Positions 1-7,260 of a DNA stretch of 63,828 nucleotides are shown one piece after another. Numbering within the stretch: the stretch's first letter is position 1; each line of letters begins with the position of its first letter. The notes under the pieces are model-generated. The model was not told the DNA's origin and made no database searches. It saw nothing but the letters and a program-made list of their open reading frames with translations. The DNA lies in assembly GCA_963599445.1 (NCBI GenBank), contig CAVBWZ010000014.1:1-63828 (forward strand). The letters run 5' to 3'. The translations under genes and the position numbers were made by a program. The DNA is from UBA9732 sp963599445 (GTDB taxonomy: Bacteria > Spirochaetota > Spirochaetia > Sphaerochaetales > Sphaerochaetaceae).

Positions 1-2
1 AC

Positions 3-254
3 AGGTACGTCCTTGACATAAACGGGGACGAAGAGTGGAGGCAGGGATATATGAAGTACGAACTCAACCTCATTGAGAAATACAAGGATGGAAAGTCCGA
101 AGGAATCAATGAAGGAATCTCCATTGGTAGAGCCGAGGGCGAAGCCAACGCCACTTGCCGCATGGTCAAGAGCTTCAAGGAACAAGGTGTTCCTGTCGAA
201 GTCATAGCCAAGGCCGCAAACCTGAGCGTTGAGGAAGTCAACAACATCAAGTAA
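3..254 (+). CDS. C-terminal fragment of an Rpn-family (PD-(D/E)XK nuclease/transposase-like) protein
   Basis: This reading frame is open from the window edge and ends at 254, so only the last 83 or so residues are visible. It reads through a charged, Gly/Glu-repeating stretch (KSEGINEGISIGRAEGEA) and then a short helical C-terminus (VPVEVIAKAANLSVEEVNNI). That arrangement is typical of the tail of Rpn/recombination-promoting nuclease proteins and related YhgA-like transposases. The catalytic PD-(D/E)XK core would lie upstream, outside the window, so activity cannot be judged. The family is mobile and often present in many copies, and here it borders a tandem repeat and a tRNA gene. Assignment rests on composition and the C-terminal motif only. 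Confidence 0.6.
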   Translation, partial: RYVLDINGDEEWRQGYMKYELNLIEKYKDGKSEGINEGISIGRAEGEANATCRMVKSFKEQGVPVEVIAKAANLSVEEVNNIK

Positions 255-297
255 TCGATACAACCCACGTGAAGCGACAACGGAGATTGCAGAAAGA

Positions 298-509
298 CCA
301 AGAAGCTTTTCGCAGGTATTTGCGGTCAGAACAAGGAAGAAGAACAGCGACAGTACTTTGCTGTACGGCGCTGTTCGCACTGACGCAGTTATCACCGCAA
401 AGGCCAAGAAGCTTTTCGCAGGTATTTTGGCTCAGCTACAAGGACGGGAACGAAGGGCAGTGCTGAGATGTACGACCTGAGTGAACCGACGCAGCAGATG
501 ACCAAAAGA
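298..509. repeat. Tandem repeat, two degenerate units of 106 bp
   Basis: The word CCAAGAAGCTTTTCGCAGG occurs at 298 and again at 404, and CCAAGAA recurs at 510, giving two exact 106-bp steps. The first 24 bases of the two units are nearly identical and the rest is roughly 60-65% similar by eye (for example the ACAAGGA, TGTACG and GACGCAG blocks). A diverged single copy lies at 44198. No convincing protein is encoded. The element sits between the Rpn-like gene and the tRNA-Thr terminator. Function unknown. Confidence 0.65.
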
Positions 510-512
510 CCA

Positions 513-543
513 AGAAAAAAAGGGAACCTTGAAAAAGGTTCCC
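513..543 (-). terminator. Rho-independent terminator of tRNA-Thr
   Basis: On the minus strand a 7-bp stem GGGAACC/GGTTCCC (522-528 with 537-543) is followed by a run of seven or more T. It lies just downstream of the tRNA-Thr gene. Confidence 0.85.
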
Positions 544-550
544 TGTGCTT

Positions 551-624
551 AGCCACCTGTCGGATTCGAACTGACGACCCCGAGATTACAAGTCACGTGC
601 TCTGGCCAACTGAGCTAAGGTGGC
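551..624 (-). tRNA. tRNA-Thr (anticodon TGT)
   Basis: Read on the minus strand, the acceptor arms GCCACCT/AGGTGGC pair fully. The D-arm GCTC...GAGC, the anticodon loop CTTGTAA with anticodon TGT (threonine, ACA codons) and the T-arm with TTCGAAT are all present. One T-T mismatch in the anticodon stem and one A-C mismatch in the T stem are visible. No 3' CCA is encoded, so maturation needs RNase Z and CCA addition; both enzymes are encoded in this window. Confidence 0.93.
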
Positions 625-734
625 ATTCGTCTTGCGACAGATGCCACTGTACAAAAGTTCGTGGACTTTTTCAAGTACCTACGAAAACTTTTTTGCGCCA
701 TACTAGGATTGTAAACCTAGGATGGCTTCTTCAA

Positions 735-2129
735 TCAATATCGGCCAAAGTCCCCTGACCTGCCCTCTGAGATATCGGACCCAAACTCATAGTCCTTGCC
801 AGGAAGGATTGCATTGAGGAGGATTCCGGCTATGGAGGCGATTGCAAGCGATGTGAGCGTGATGTGTGCGCTTCCAATGCTGAACGTGATGCCGTTTGTG
901 AAGCCAAGGCCGCACACCAGGATGACGGCTCCAATGATGAGGTTTCTGGACTGCGTGAAGTCGACCCTGTTCTCGACCACGTTCCTGATTCCTATTGCGG
1001 ATATCATTCCATACAGTATGAAGGACACACCGCCTATGATTGCTGCAGGCATTGAGTTCACAAGCGCTGCGAAGGCCGGTGAGAAGGAAAGCACTATTGC
1101 ATAGATGGCGGCAAGGCGTATCACTCTTGGGTCATAGACGCCTGAGAGGACCAGAACACCCGTATTTTCACCATATGTCGTGTTGGCTGGGCCACCGAAT
1201 GCAGCGGCGAATGAAGTTGCAAGACCATCGCCTATGAGGGTTCTGTGAAGGCCTGGATCCTCTATGAACTTCTCGCCTACCGTTGCGGATATGGCGGAGA
1301 TGTCCCCTATGTGCTCCATCATGGATGCTATGGAGATAGGAGCCATGACAAGGATCGTGGTGAGGTCGAACTTGCACACGCTGCCCTTGAAGTTGGTTAC
1401 AAACGGCTGCAGTCCTATGAGCTTTGCACCTGCAAGTGCACTGAAATCCACCAAAGGAGAACCCGATGCCGTAGTTGCACCAAGAGCGTTGGCTATCACG
1501 GCTATCACATATGAACCTACTACACCAAGAAGGATTGGGATTATCTTGACCATCCCCTTGCCCCATATGTTGGCTGCGACCACTATTGCCATTGCGGCAA
1601 GTGCGAGTGGCCAGCATGTGGATGCGTTGGATACCGCAGACGGTGCAAGGTTGAGACCTATGAGTATGATGATTGGCCCTGTGACGATTGGAGGAAGGAA
1701 CCTCATGACCTTCTTGACCCCAACGACCTTTATAACGAGGGCCAGAACCATGTAGAGGATTCCGGCAACCACTATTCCACCGCCTGCGTACTGGAGCTTC
1801 TCAGCACCGCTCATACCTGCATACTTGCCGACCGATAGGGCTGCGACCGCTGCATATCCGCCAAGGAAGGCGAACGACGAACCCAAGAAGGCAGGGACCT
1901 TCCACTTTGTTATGAAGTGGAACATGAGCGTTCCAAGACCCGCCATGAAAAGCGTTGTCTGTATGGACAGAGGAAGTCCGTATCCGTTTACGAGAATTGG
2001 TACAAGCACCGTTGCACCAAACATCGCGAACATGTGCTGAAGCCCCAAGACCAGCATCTTTGGAGTTCCAAGCTGCCGTGCGTCCCTGATTGCCTTTCCA
2101 TTGCCCTGTTGTTTTTCCTGATTGCCCAT
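735..2129 (-). CDS. uraA: Uracil permease, NCS2 (UraA) family
   Basis: A 464-residue polytopic inner-membrane transporter that should import uracil by proton symport for pyrimidine salvage. Diagnostic NCS2 elements are the N-terminal GLQHMFAMFGATVLVP segment, the TM8 motif MMEHIGDIS whose Glu binds the uracil ring in the family, and GGPANTTYGENTGV in TM10. An earlier ATG at 2135 directly abuts the AAGGAGG Shine-Dalgarno (2136-2142), leaving no spacer. The ATG at 2129 has a 6-base spacer and is preferred. The gene follows a 36-codon leader ORF and an intrinsic terminator, which suggests attenuation. It lies 127 bases after an APC permease on the same strand. Confidence 0.93.
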   Translation of the reverse strand: MGNQEKQQGNGKAIRDARQLGTPKMLVLGLQHMFAMFGATVLVPILVNGYGLPLSIQTTLFMAGLGTLMFHFITKWKVPAFLGSSFAFLGGYAAVAALSVGKYAGMSGAEKLQYAGGGIVVAGILYMVLALVIKVVGVKKVMRFLPPIVTGPIIILIGLNLAPSAVSNASTCWPLALAAMAIVVAANIWGKGMVKIIPILLGVVGSYVIAVIANALGATTASGSPLVDFSALAGAKLIGLQPFVTNFKGSVCKFDLTTILVMAPISIASMMEHIGDISAISATVGEKFIEDPGLHRTLIGDGLATSFAAAFGGPANTTYGENTGVLVLSGVYDPRVIRLAAIYAIVLSFSPAFAALVNSMPAAIIGGVSFILYGMISAIGIRNVVENRVDFTQSRNLIIGAVILVCGLGFTNGITFSIGSAHITLTSLAIASIAGILLNAILPGKDYEFGSDISEGRSGDFGRY

Positions 2130-2162
2130 TGTCATCCTCCTTGGCGATACCTTGGCAAAAGG

Positions 2163-2192
2163 TCAAAAAAAAGTCAGCCAAAAATGGCTGAC
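2163..2192 (-). terminator. Attenuator: intrinsic terminator in the uraA leader
   Basis: On the minus strand the hairpin GTCAGCCATTTTTGGCTGAC (2173-2192) is followed by eight T, ending about 25 bases before the uraA Shine-Dalgarno. A terminator between promoter and gene implies conditional read-through. The leader-peptide stop codon lies inside the 3' arm of this hairpin. Confidence 0.8.
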
Positions 2193-2284
2193 ACGATTCC
2201 AAAACAAAAACGATTGAAGGGAAAAAGAACCCCTATGGTCTTGAACTTCCTTATTCGCAGGGAATTTAAGAAAACCCACTTCAT
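2174..2284 (-). CDS. Putative leader peptide controlling uraA attenuation
   Basis: A 36-codon ORF starts with ATG seven bases after a GGAGG Shine-Dalgarno. It ends with TGA inside the attenuator hairpin, so a ribosome following RNA polymerase closely would stop the hairpin forming. The 40 bases before the hairpin are very T-rich on the transcript strand (runs GTTCTTTTTCCC and CGTTTTTGTTTTGG), encoding ...VLFPFNRFCFG. This is the layout of the E. coli pyrBI leader, where low UTP slows polymerase at U-rich sites and couples it to translation. The regulatory role is inferred; ORF, Shine-Dalgarno, U-tracts and terminator are seen directly. The peptide itself probably has no function. Confidence 0.65.
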   Translation of the reverse strand: MKWVFLNSLRIRKFKTIGVLFPFNRFCFGIVSAIFG

Positions 2285-2411
2285 AGGTGAACCTCCGCTC
2301 TTCTTTTCTGGTGGAGACTAACAGAAAACTCCAACAGTGAAAACCCCTTGAATCTCTTTTTTTGAAAATTCAGTAAAAAACAACAAAGTGCAACAGTTTT
2401 GGAAGCTGCTC

Positions 2412-3818
2412 TTATTGCAAAAGCTCTCTGTCAGGATTCTTTCTGTAGAAGAAAGCTCCAATGCCCATGATTATGGCAAACACTACTAAGTATGAGACGG
2501 TAAGATACGTTCCATACGACTTCCAGCAGCAGAAGCACATGAAAAGGCAGGCTCCTATTCCAAGAGTAGGAAGCACAAACCTCTTGAACGGGCTGAACTG
2601 CCTCTCTCTGACTATCAGATGCACGAAGATTGGAATGTAGAGCGCATATTGGGTGACGATGACTATTTCATCGGCCTCCCAGGCCATGAGCCAAAGTGGA
2701 TTGCCTGTTGTGTTCATGACAAGCGGCCCGTTGAAGAAGAGGGCTCCGCACTGGAACAGCCAGAATGCACATACGGCAAGTCCAAGAAGACAGGACTTCA
2801 AAGGCATTCCCGTAGACTTATCGACCTCCGCAATGAAGGATGGCTTTGGCCCCTGCCCTCTTACGGCTATCGAATAGAATCCTCTCATGCAGCCTAGTAT
2901 GACACCATTGGTTGTGCCAAGGCATGAGACGATGATGAATACGAACACAATGGTCCCTGCTGCGTTGCTATGGAAAAGCCTTGAGAATGCAATCTTTGGA
3001 AGCCAGTCGCCGGCTTCGACGATCTGGGCGGCGTTCATCATGGCACTCATGGAGTAAGTGTAGAGCATGTAGATGATTGTGCAGAACAAAGCACCACCTA
3101 CCAGAGCCAAGGGAAGGTCCCTCTTTGGATTCTTGAGCTCCGAGTTTATCGTCGTTGCTATGATCCAGCCTTCATAGGAGAACGCAAAGGCGCACACGGC
3201 GGCGAAGAATCCTCCACCCTGTGATATTCCAACAGCGGAGGTATCCGTGAATATGCGTATTCCATTTCCGTTGACAAGACCAACGATCGTACCCACTACG
3301 CCCATCACGACAAGCGGCACAAGCTTTGCAACCGTCATGCTAACCTGCATCTTCCCTGCAATCCTTGGAGAAAGGGAGTTTATGACGACGGCCAACACCA
3401 GATAGAGGACTGCAATGGACATATTTGCCTGACCAAAGGACTCAAGGCCAAGCAGCATGCAGGTATAGCGTGCGGATATGTACGCAAGCGTCGAGCCTAT
3501 GACCGGGTAGTATATGGCTGACATGAACCATCCCATGCAGTATGCAAAGCCCTGGCCAAGGGATGCCTCGGCATAGTCCACAACACCGTTGCACTTTACG
3601 TATTTCGTGCCCATCTCTGCAAATACACATGAGCATACCACACATATGAGTCCAACGGCACCAATGACAAGGAGGCTATGCCCCATGCTGCCGCCCGTGA
3701 GGCTCAGGACCTTCACAGCCTTGAAGAAGACCCCTGAGCCAATCACGATTCCTATGACCATGGAGACGGCCGTCTTCAGGTCGTATCTTTTTTCAAGTCT
3801 GTTGTCCATCGCGTCCAC
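2412..3818 (-). CDS. Amino-acid permease, APC superfamily
   Basis: A 468-residue membrane protein with about twelve hydrophobic segments. The N-terminal AVSMVIGIVIGSGVFFKA is the APC/LAT signature, with the GSG substrate-binding break in TM1, and SYEGWIIATTINSELKNPKRDLP matches the TM6 to loop region. It probably exchanges or imports amino acids across the inner membrane; the substrate cannot be told from sequence. No good Shine-Dalgarno precedes either the GTG at 3818 or the ATG at 3809. A TATAAA box lies seven bases before the GTG, so a leaderless GTG start is likely. It is followed on the same strand by the uraA leader. Confidence 0.85.
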   Translation of the reverse strand: MDAMDNRLEKRYDLKTAVSMVIGIVIGSGVFFKAVKVLSLTGGSMGHSLLVIGAVGLICVVCSCVFAEMGTKYVKCNGVVDYAEASLGQGFAYCMGWFMSAIYYPVIGSTLAYISARYTCMLLGLESFGQANMSIAVLYLVLAVVINSLSPRIAGKMQVSMTVAKLVPLVVMGVVGTIVGLVNGNGIRIFTDTSAVGISQGGGFFAAVCAFAFSYEGWIIATTINSELKNPKRDLPLALVGGALFCTIIYMLYTYSMSAMMNAAQIVEAGDWLPKIAFSRLFHSNAAGTIVFVFIIVSCLGTTNGVILGCMRGFYSIAVRGQGPKPSFIAEVDKSTGMPLKSCLLGLAVCAFWLFQCGALFFNGPLVMNTTGNPLWLMAWEADEIVIVTQYALYIPIFVHLIVRERQFSPFKRFVLPTLGIGACLFMCFCCWKSYGTYLTVSYLVVFAIIMGIGAFFYRKNPDRELLQ

Positions 3819-3825
3819 TTTAATA

Positions 3826-3831
3826 TTTATA
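3826..3831 (-). promoter_or_regulatory. -10 box of the APC permease gene, predicted leaderless
   Basis: TATAAA on the minus strand lies seven bases before the GTG start at 3818, which places transcription start at or next to the start codon. No clear -35 box is seen. Confidence 0.4.
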
Positions 3832-3852
3832 GATTCAAAGTTGCTCCCAAAA

Positions 3853-5157
3853 CTACTTTATCTTCCTTGCTTCCATGTAGAAGCGTTTCTCATTGGCCTC
3901 ACCCATGCTGAAGGTCTTCCTTGGAAGGGCACCGTCCTTGATTATGGTCTCGAAGAAGGTTCCTTTGTCTATTGCAGGAAGGAACAGTCCAATGTTTCCA
4001 TCCTCGCTTCCAAGCTTGTCGGTGACATCAGCACCATGGATGTAGTCAACGCTGTAGCCCTTTGCAATGAGGGCGTCGATGACCTTCTGAAGGGTTCCCG
4101 CTGCAATGTTCGCAGATGGATTCTCAAGCGTCACGACCACATGCTTGTCCTTGGTGCAGTAGCCAAAGCTCTGGACATCCTGGTTCTCTATCTTCTTTGC
4201 AATGCAGTTGCGGCAACCAACCTTCTCGACGTTGACCTTTGCAGCGTTCTTGGAAAGCTCTTCCATGAACACATCCTCAGGGACATTGAAGAGCACCCTG
4301 TGGATTGGCTCGAATACAAGACCTGGGTCGAATATGTTCTCAAGCTCCACAAGACAGAACCTTGCAGGGTGGTTCACCCTCTCCTCTTCCGTAAGGTTCG
4401 CCTTTATGTCCTTCCAGCAGCTCTTTGCGGTTGCAAAGCTATGGTTTCCGTCGCCCATTGCAAAGAGAAGAGGATTCGACTTGTCCAAACCGTTCGTAAG
4501 GGCCTCGAACGCATCTGCAACGGCCTCCATGTCCTTGTCAGCGTCTACAGCCCAAGCCTGGAGGTGTCCGCCGTTCATCATGAGATCGAAATCGTACACT
4601 TCCTTGAGAGTGTTCGTCTTTGCAGCAAGAGGCTCTATGACGGACCTCTTCTCATCGCTTATGAGAACCATGATGTGGGGGATCTCAAGAGGAGCGTCCT
4701 TTCTTATCTCCTTTCTTGGCGGGATTCTGGAAAGGATTGTACCCTCCGTAGCCCTTATGAGGCTCTTGGAATCCTTCTCCCAACTGTAGCGGTCAAGGTC
4801 GAGGGCGACCATGAGGCCCCATCTGGAGACACCTGAGCATGTACGCTTTACAAGGAAGAAAGTCCTTCCGTATGTATCGAAAAGATCCGCGTCCACATAG
4901 GACTTCATCGTCTTGTTTATGTTCTCGATCCTCTCCTTGGAATCGCCGTCCTCAAGATAGCACTCGGGGAAGATAAGGCGCAGCGTGGAAGGTGCATCCC
5001 CCACCAGATTGGAGACATCCTCCCAGTAGTTCTTTTCAGATGTATACTGGTCGCATGCCACGACCGCCCACTTGGAAAGGTCCGTTCCCTTCTTTGGAAC
5101 CATGATATCAGCCGCCATAAGGCCCATTGGCTTGAGTCTGCTATTGATGTCGCTCAT
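3853..5157 (-). CDS. DUF1015 family protein
   Basis: A soluble 434-residue protein that matches the DUF1015 family over its length. Recognisable segments are the N-terminal VVACDQYTSEKNYWEDV and the central MGDGNHSFATAK motif, which is the strongly conserved family signature. The biochemical role of the family is not established to my knowledge, and I do not assign one. The frame extends upstream to 5205, but the ATG at 5157 follows an AGAGGA Shine-Dalgarno with about seven bases and begins the conserved N-terminus. It lies 34 bases upstream of the APC permease on the same strand and is divergent from the membrane-protein/aroH pair. Confidence 0.85.
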   Translation of the reverse strand: MSDINSRLKPMGLMAADIMVPKKGTDLSKWAVVACDQYTSEKNYWEDVSNLVGDAPSTLRLIFPECYLEDGDSKERIENINKTMKSYVDADLFDTYGRTFFLVKRTCSGVSRWGLMVALDLDRYSWEKDSKSLIRATEGTILSRIPPRKEIRKDAPLEIPHIMVLISDEKRSVIEPLAAKTNTLKEVYDFDLMMNGGHLQAWAVDADKDMEAVADAFEALTNGLDKSNPLLFAMGDGNHSFATAKSCWKDIKANLTEEERVNHPARFCLVELENIFDPGLVFEPIHRVLFNVPEDVFMEELSKNAAKVNVEKVGCRNCIAKKIENQDVQSFGYCTKDKHVVVTLENPSANIAAGTLQKVIDALIAKGYSVDYIHGADVTDKLGSEDGNIGLFLPAIDKGTFFETIIKDGALPRKTFSMGEANEKRFYMEARKIK

Positions 5158-5273
5158 TTTTCGTCCTCTTGTTCTTTGTTTTGTTTTAGGTGCTTGGATA
5201 CGCACTAGGGTTCATTCTACGTCTTAAAACGGGGAATCGCAACAACATTGTTCCTTTTTTGTGTCCGATTTGT

Positions 5274-5279
5274 TATCAT
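5274..5279 (+). promoter_or_regulatory. Extended -10 box of the 5286 gene, predicted leaderless
   Basis: TATCAT preceded by TGT (extended -10) ends six bases before the ATG at 5286, and there is no Shine-Dalgarno in front of that ATG. Transcription should therefore begin at or within a base or two of the start codon. Confidence 0.45.
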
Positions 5280-5285
5280 GAAATC

Positions 5286-5630
5286 ATGTTGCAACGCAGA
5301 AGGGTCTTCGACATCACCAATATGATAACGAACTACACGTTCATGGTATGCCTACTGCTCTGCGCACTTTACGCTGCATCCCTCTGGTTCAGCCTTGACG
5401 CCGCCTTCGTGCACTTCATCGTAATGGCCTGCGGAATCCTCACCTGCTCAGTGATTGCCGCATCTGCTGCCCTATTCATCGTTGCGGTCATATTCTGGAT
5501 TCTGGACGGCCACCCACGCGTAGGACTTGCCTTGTGGTCGCTGCTACGCGGAGCCATCTGCCTAGCACTCATGGTCGCAGTCTACACGTTCTCAACCATC
5601 ACGACGACGGGACTTGAGGTACGCATATGA
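5286..5630 (+). CDS. Small integral membrane protein, unknown function
   Basis: A 114-residue protein with three evident hydrophobic segments (roughly residues 15-35, 40-70 and 85-105) and a basic N-terminus (MLQRRRVFD). I do not recognise the family. The frame stays open upstream to 5190, but that part would encode an unlikely extension, and the -10-like TGTTATCAT just before 5286 argues for a leaderless start there. The stop overlaps the aroH start as ATGA, so the two genes are translationally coupled and form an operon. Confidence 0.6.
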   Translation: MLQRRRVFDITNMITNYTFMVCLLLCALYAASLWFSLDAAFVHFIVMACGILTCSVIAASAALFIVAVIFWILDGHPRVGLALWSLLRGAICLALMVAVYTFSTITTTGLEVRI

Positions 5631-5989
5631 AGGCCATACGCGGCGCAAACTCCGTCAAGACCGATGCTCCTGAGGCCATCTCCATTGCTGCAAACGAGCT
5701 CTTTTCCAAGATGCTGTCATGCAACGGCTTGGATGAAGAGGACATAGTAAGCCTCATCATCTCCCATACGAAGGACCTACGCTCACTGAACAGTGCAACC
5801 GCTCTGCGCCGCACTGGAAAATGCAGGGAAGTGCCCCTCTTCTGCGTCCAGGAAGCGGACATAAAAGGCTCAATGCCGCATGTCATAAGAATGATGATGT
5901 TCGTGGAAAGACCCTCTTCGTTCAAGGTCTCACACGTCTACTTGGGAGAGACCGCAAAGCTACGACCTGATTTGAATATCAACGGCTGA
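5627..5989 (+). CDS. aroH: Chorismate mutase, AroH type
   Basis: A 120-residue monofunctional chorismate mutase of the Bacillus AroH fold, converting chorismate to prephenate in the cytosol for Phe/Tyr synthesis. Almost the whole family consensus is visible: KAIRGANSVKTDAPEAI at the start, EEDIVSLIISHTKDLRS, VPLFCVQEADIKGSMPHVIR with the active-site region, and HVYLGETAKLRPDL at the end. The length is normal. The gene overlaps the upstream membrane-protein gene by four bases. Its stop is followed by a 9-bp tandem array leading to the convergent threonylcarbamoyl-AMP synthase gene. Confidence 0.95.
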   Translation: MKAIRGANSVKTDAPEAISIAANELFSKMLSCNGLDEEDIVSLIISHTKDLRSLNSATALRRTGKCREVPLFCVQEADIKGSMPHVIRMMMFVERPSSFKVSHVYLGETAKLRPDLNING

Positions 5990-6006
5990 CGACTGCAAAG
6001 CCATTC

Positions 6007-6096
6007 TATGGGGCTGACCGGGCCATTGGGGCGCTTAGGGCCTATGGGGCTGTTGAGACTCTTAGGGCTGTCAGGGCGCTTGAAGACCGTTGAATC
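6007..6096. repeat. Degenerate 9-bp tandem array at the aroH/tsaC convergent junction
   Basis: Ten consecutive 9-base units share the pattern nnTnGGGCn (TATGGGGCT, GACCGGGCC, ATTGGGGCG, CTTAGGGCC, TATGGGGCT and so on). Drift between units is high but the period is strictly kept. No gene is needed to explain it; it fills most of the gap between two convergent genes. Confidence 0.75.
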
Positions 6097-6115
6097 ATGA
6101 CAAAGGTAGAGCGCT

Positions 6116-6712
6116 CTAGAGCGTACCTGAGTGTTCCTGATAGTACCTGAGAGACCCTTCGACCAACGAATCTGCATCGAATGCGCCCTGTCTCACAACG
6201 ACATAAGGCCTTATAGTGGCATCAATTAGGGTGGATGGAACAGTGCCCTGCACTTCCTTGTCACGGACAAGACCATCGACCAAAGCCTCGAAACGGCGAC
6301 AGATATCGGTGAAGTTCAAAAGGGACGGCTCCCCTGCCATGTTCACGCTGGTGGAATAGATTGGCATTCCTGTCAGGTTCAAGAGCTTTTGAAGGAATGG
6401 ATCAGCAGGAACCCTTATGGCTGTCTTCCTTCCATCCTTGGTATCGAGGATCACAGTAAGAGGTGCAGGCCAGGAAGACAGAACATCAAAAGGGATGGAA
6501 ACGCACAGATCCTTTGCCTGTTCGATTGTGGCAAGAATAAGGAACGGCTTGTTCTCAGGTCTGCCCTTCAGATCCATGAGTGCCTTGTCACCAATACGAT
6601 ATGCCGCGCACAACCCATAGATCGTATCGCAAGGAAGGACGACGACTCCTCCATCTCTAATCAAAGTTGAAATTGTTTCCAAAGTTTCCGGATTCGTCTT
6701 GTTCAGAATCAT
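6116..6712 (-). CDS. tsaC: L-threonylcarbamoyladenylate synthase (YrdC/TsaC/Sua5 family)
   Basis: A 198-residue cytosolic enzyme that makes threonylcarbamoyl-AMP from threonine, bicarbonate and ATP for the t6A37 modification of ANN-decoding tRNAs. The YrdC fold markers are VVVLPCDTIYGLCA, LKGRPENKPF (the KxR..SxxxP-like nucleotide motif) and PIYSTSVNMAGEPSL. It has the short, YrdC-only length with no Sua5 C-terminal domain. The ATG at 6712 is chosen over a TTG at 6736. The start lies inside the end of the upstream DivIC-like gene (56-base overlap), so they are probably co-transcribed. Confidence 0.9.
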   Translation of the reverse strand: MILNKTNPETLETISTLIRDGGVVVLPCDTIYGLCAAYRIGDKALMDLKGRPENKPFLILATIEQAKDLCVSIPFDVLSSWPAPLTVILDTKDGRKTAIRVPADPFLQKLLNLTGMPIYSTSVNMAGEPSLLNFTDICRRFEALVDGLVRDKEVQGTVPSTLIDATIRPYVVVRQGAFDADSLVEGSLRYYQEHSGTL

Positions 6713-7151
6713 CGCTGTTTTTCCCTTTCCTTCCAATTATCCAGACAAGAAGCGTTATCACGATGGAAGCACCGGACGCAAGCCCTAGGCATGCAGCTGA
6801 GCTCCAAGGAACGAACGCTTTTGAAGCATTGGACGAAACCGCCTGTCCAAGCGTTTCCCCCTGGGAAGGAACGTCATCCTGGATTTCGAACCTGTAGACA
6901 TCGTCGCCCTCCACCTTGTAGCCAAGGTTCATGGCGGCGAAACGTATGCCGTCCTCCGTAGAAAGCTCCTCTTCCTGGATTTTTAGATTCTCCAATTCAA
7001 CCCTGTCCCTGTCAAGACGGTATTCATTGGCCTTCAATTGCCTCTCGAGCTCTTTATTGGCAAAAAAACCTCGCTCCCCCATGAATGCGGACATTAAACT
7101 GAACAAACATAGGGTTATCACTATAAATAGGACCACGTATTTCCTTGCCAT
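6657..7151 (-). CDS. DivIC/FtsB-like septum protein with a second membrane segment
   Basis: A 164-residue protein. Residues 5-25 form an N-terminal membrane anchor, followed by a coiled coil (KELERQLKANEYRLDRDRVE...) and the short GIRFAAMNLGYKVEGDDVYRFE segment typical of the DivIC/FtsB family. That family bridges FtsL and the divisome in the periplasm. Unusually, a second hydrophobic segment (about 120-140) and an acidic Asn-rich tail follow, which standard FtsB lacks. The start follows AAGGATGTGAG. Its promoter overlaps that of the divergent acidic membrane-protein gene. Confidence 0.7.
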   Translation of the reverse strand: MARKYVVLFIVITLCLFSLMSAFMGERGFFANKELERQLKANEYRLDRDRVELENLKIQEEELSTEDGIRFAAMNLGYKVEGDDVYRFEIQDDVPSQGETLGQAVSSNASKAFVPWSSAACLGLASGASIVITLLVWIIGRKGKNSDDSEQDESGNFGNNFNFD

Positions 7152-7173
7152 CTCACATCCTTTCGAATATAAT
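7145..7173 (+). promoter_or_regulatory. Promoter of the 7261 gene
   Basis: TTGCCA (7145-7150), a 17-base spacer and TATAAT (7168-7173). The -35 box lies across the start codon of the divergent DivIC-like gene. Confidence 0.7.
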
Positions 7174-7197
7174 AGCGATTAATCGGGGAAATTGCAA
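7169..7197 (-). promoter_or_regulatory. Promoter of the DivIC-like gene
   Basis: On the minus strand TTGCAA (7192-7197), a 17-base spacer and TATTAT (7169-7174). It shares its -10 bases with the plus-strand promoter, so the two divergent promoters probably exclude each other. Confidence 0.6.
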
Positions 7198-7260
7198 AAG
7201 AAAGCTTTTTCCGTTTCCCTGTGCAAACAAAGAAACGCAAGGCCTATTGGGAGGTCCTCA

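Noticed and set aside
298..509. CRISPR array
   Set aside because: Repeat step is 106 bp with only two or three diverged units and no constant repeat/variable spacer structure; no cas genes.
2193..2340. A riboswitch or PyrR-binding leader before uraA
   Set aside because: No anti-terminator/anti-anti-terminator pairing or PyrR-loop consensus was found, while an ORF with Shine-Dalgarno and U-runs explains the leader better.
3589..4836. A 415-codon plus-strand frame across the APC and DUF1015 genes
   Set aside because: It covers the junction of two well-supported minus-strand genes and matches no family; similar long shadows occur opposite ffh and ileS.
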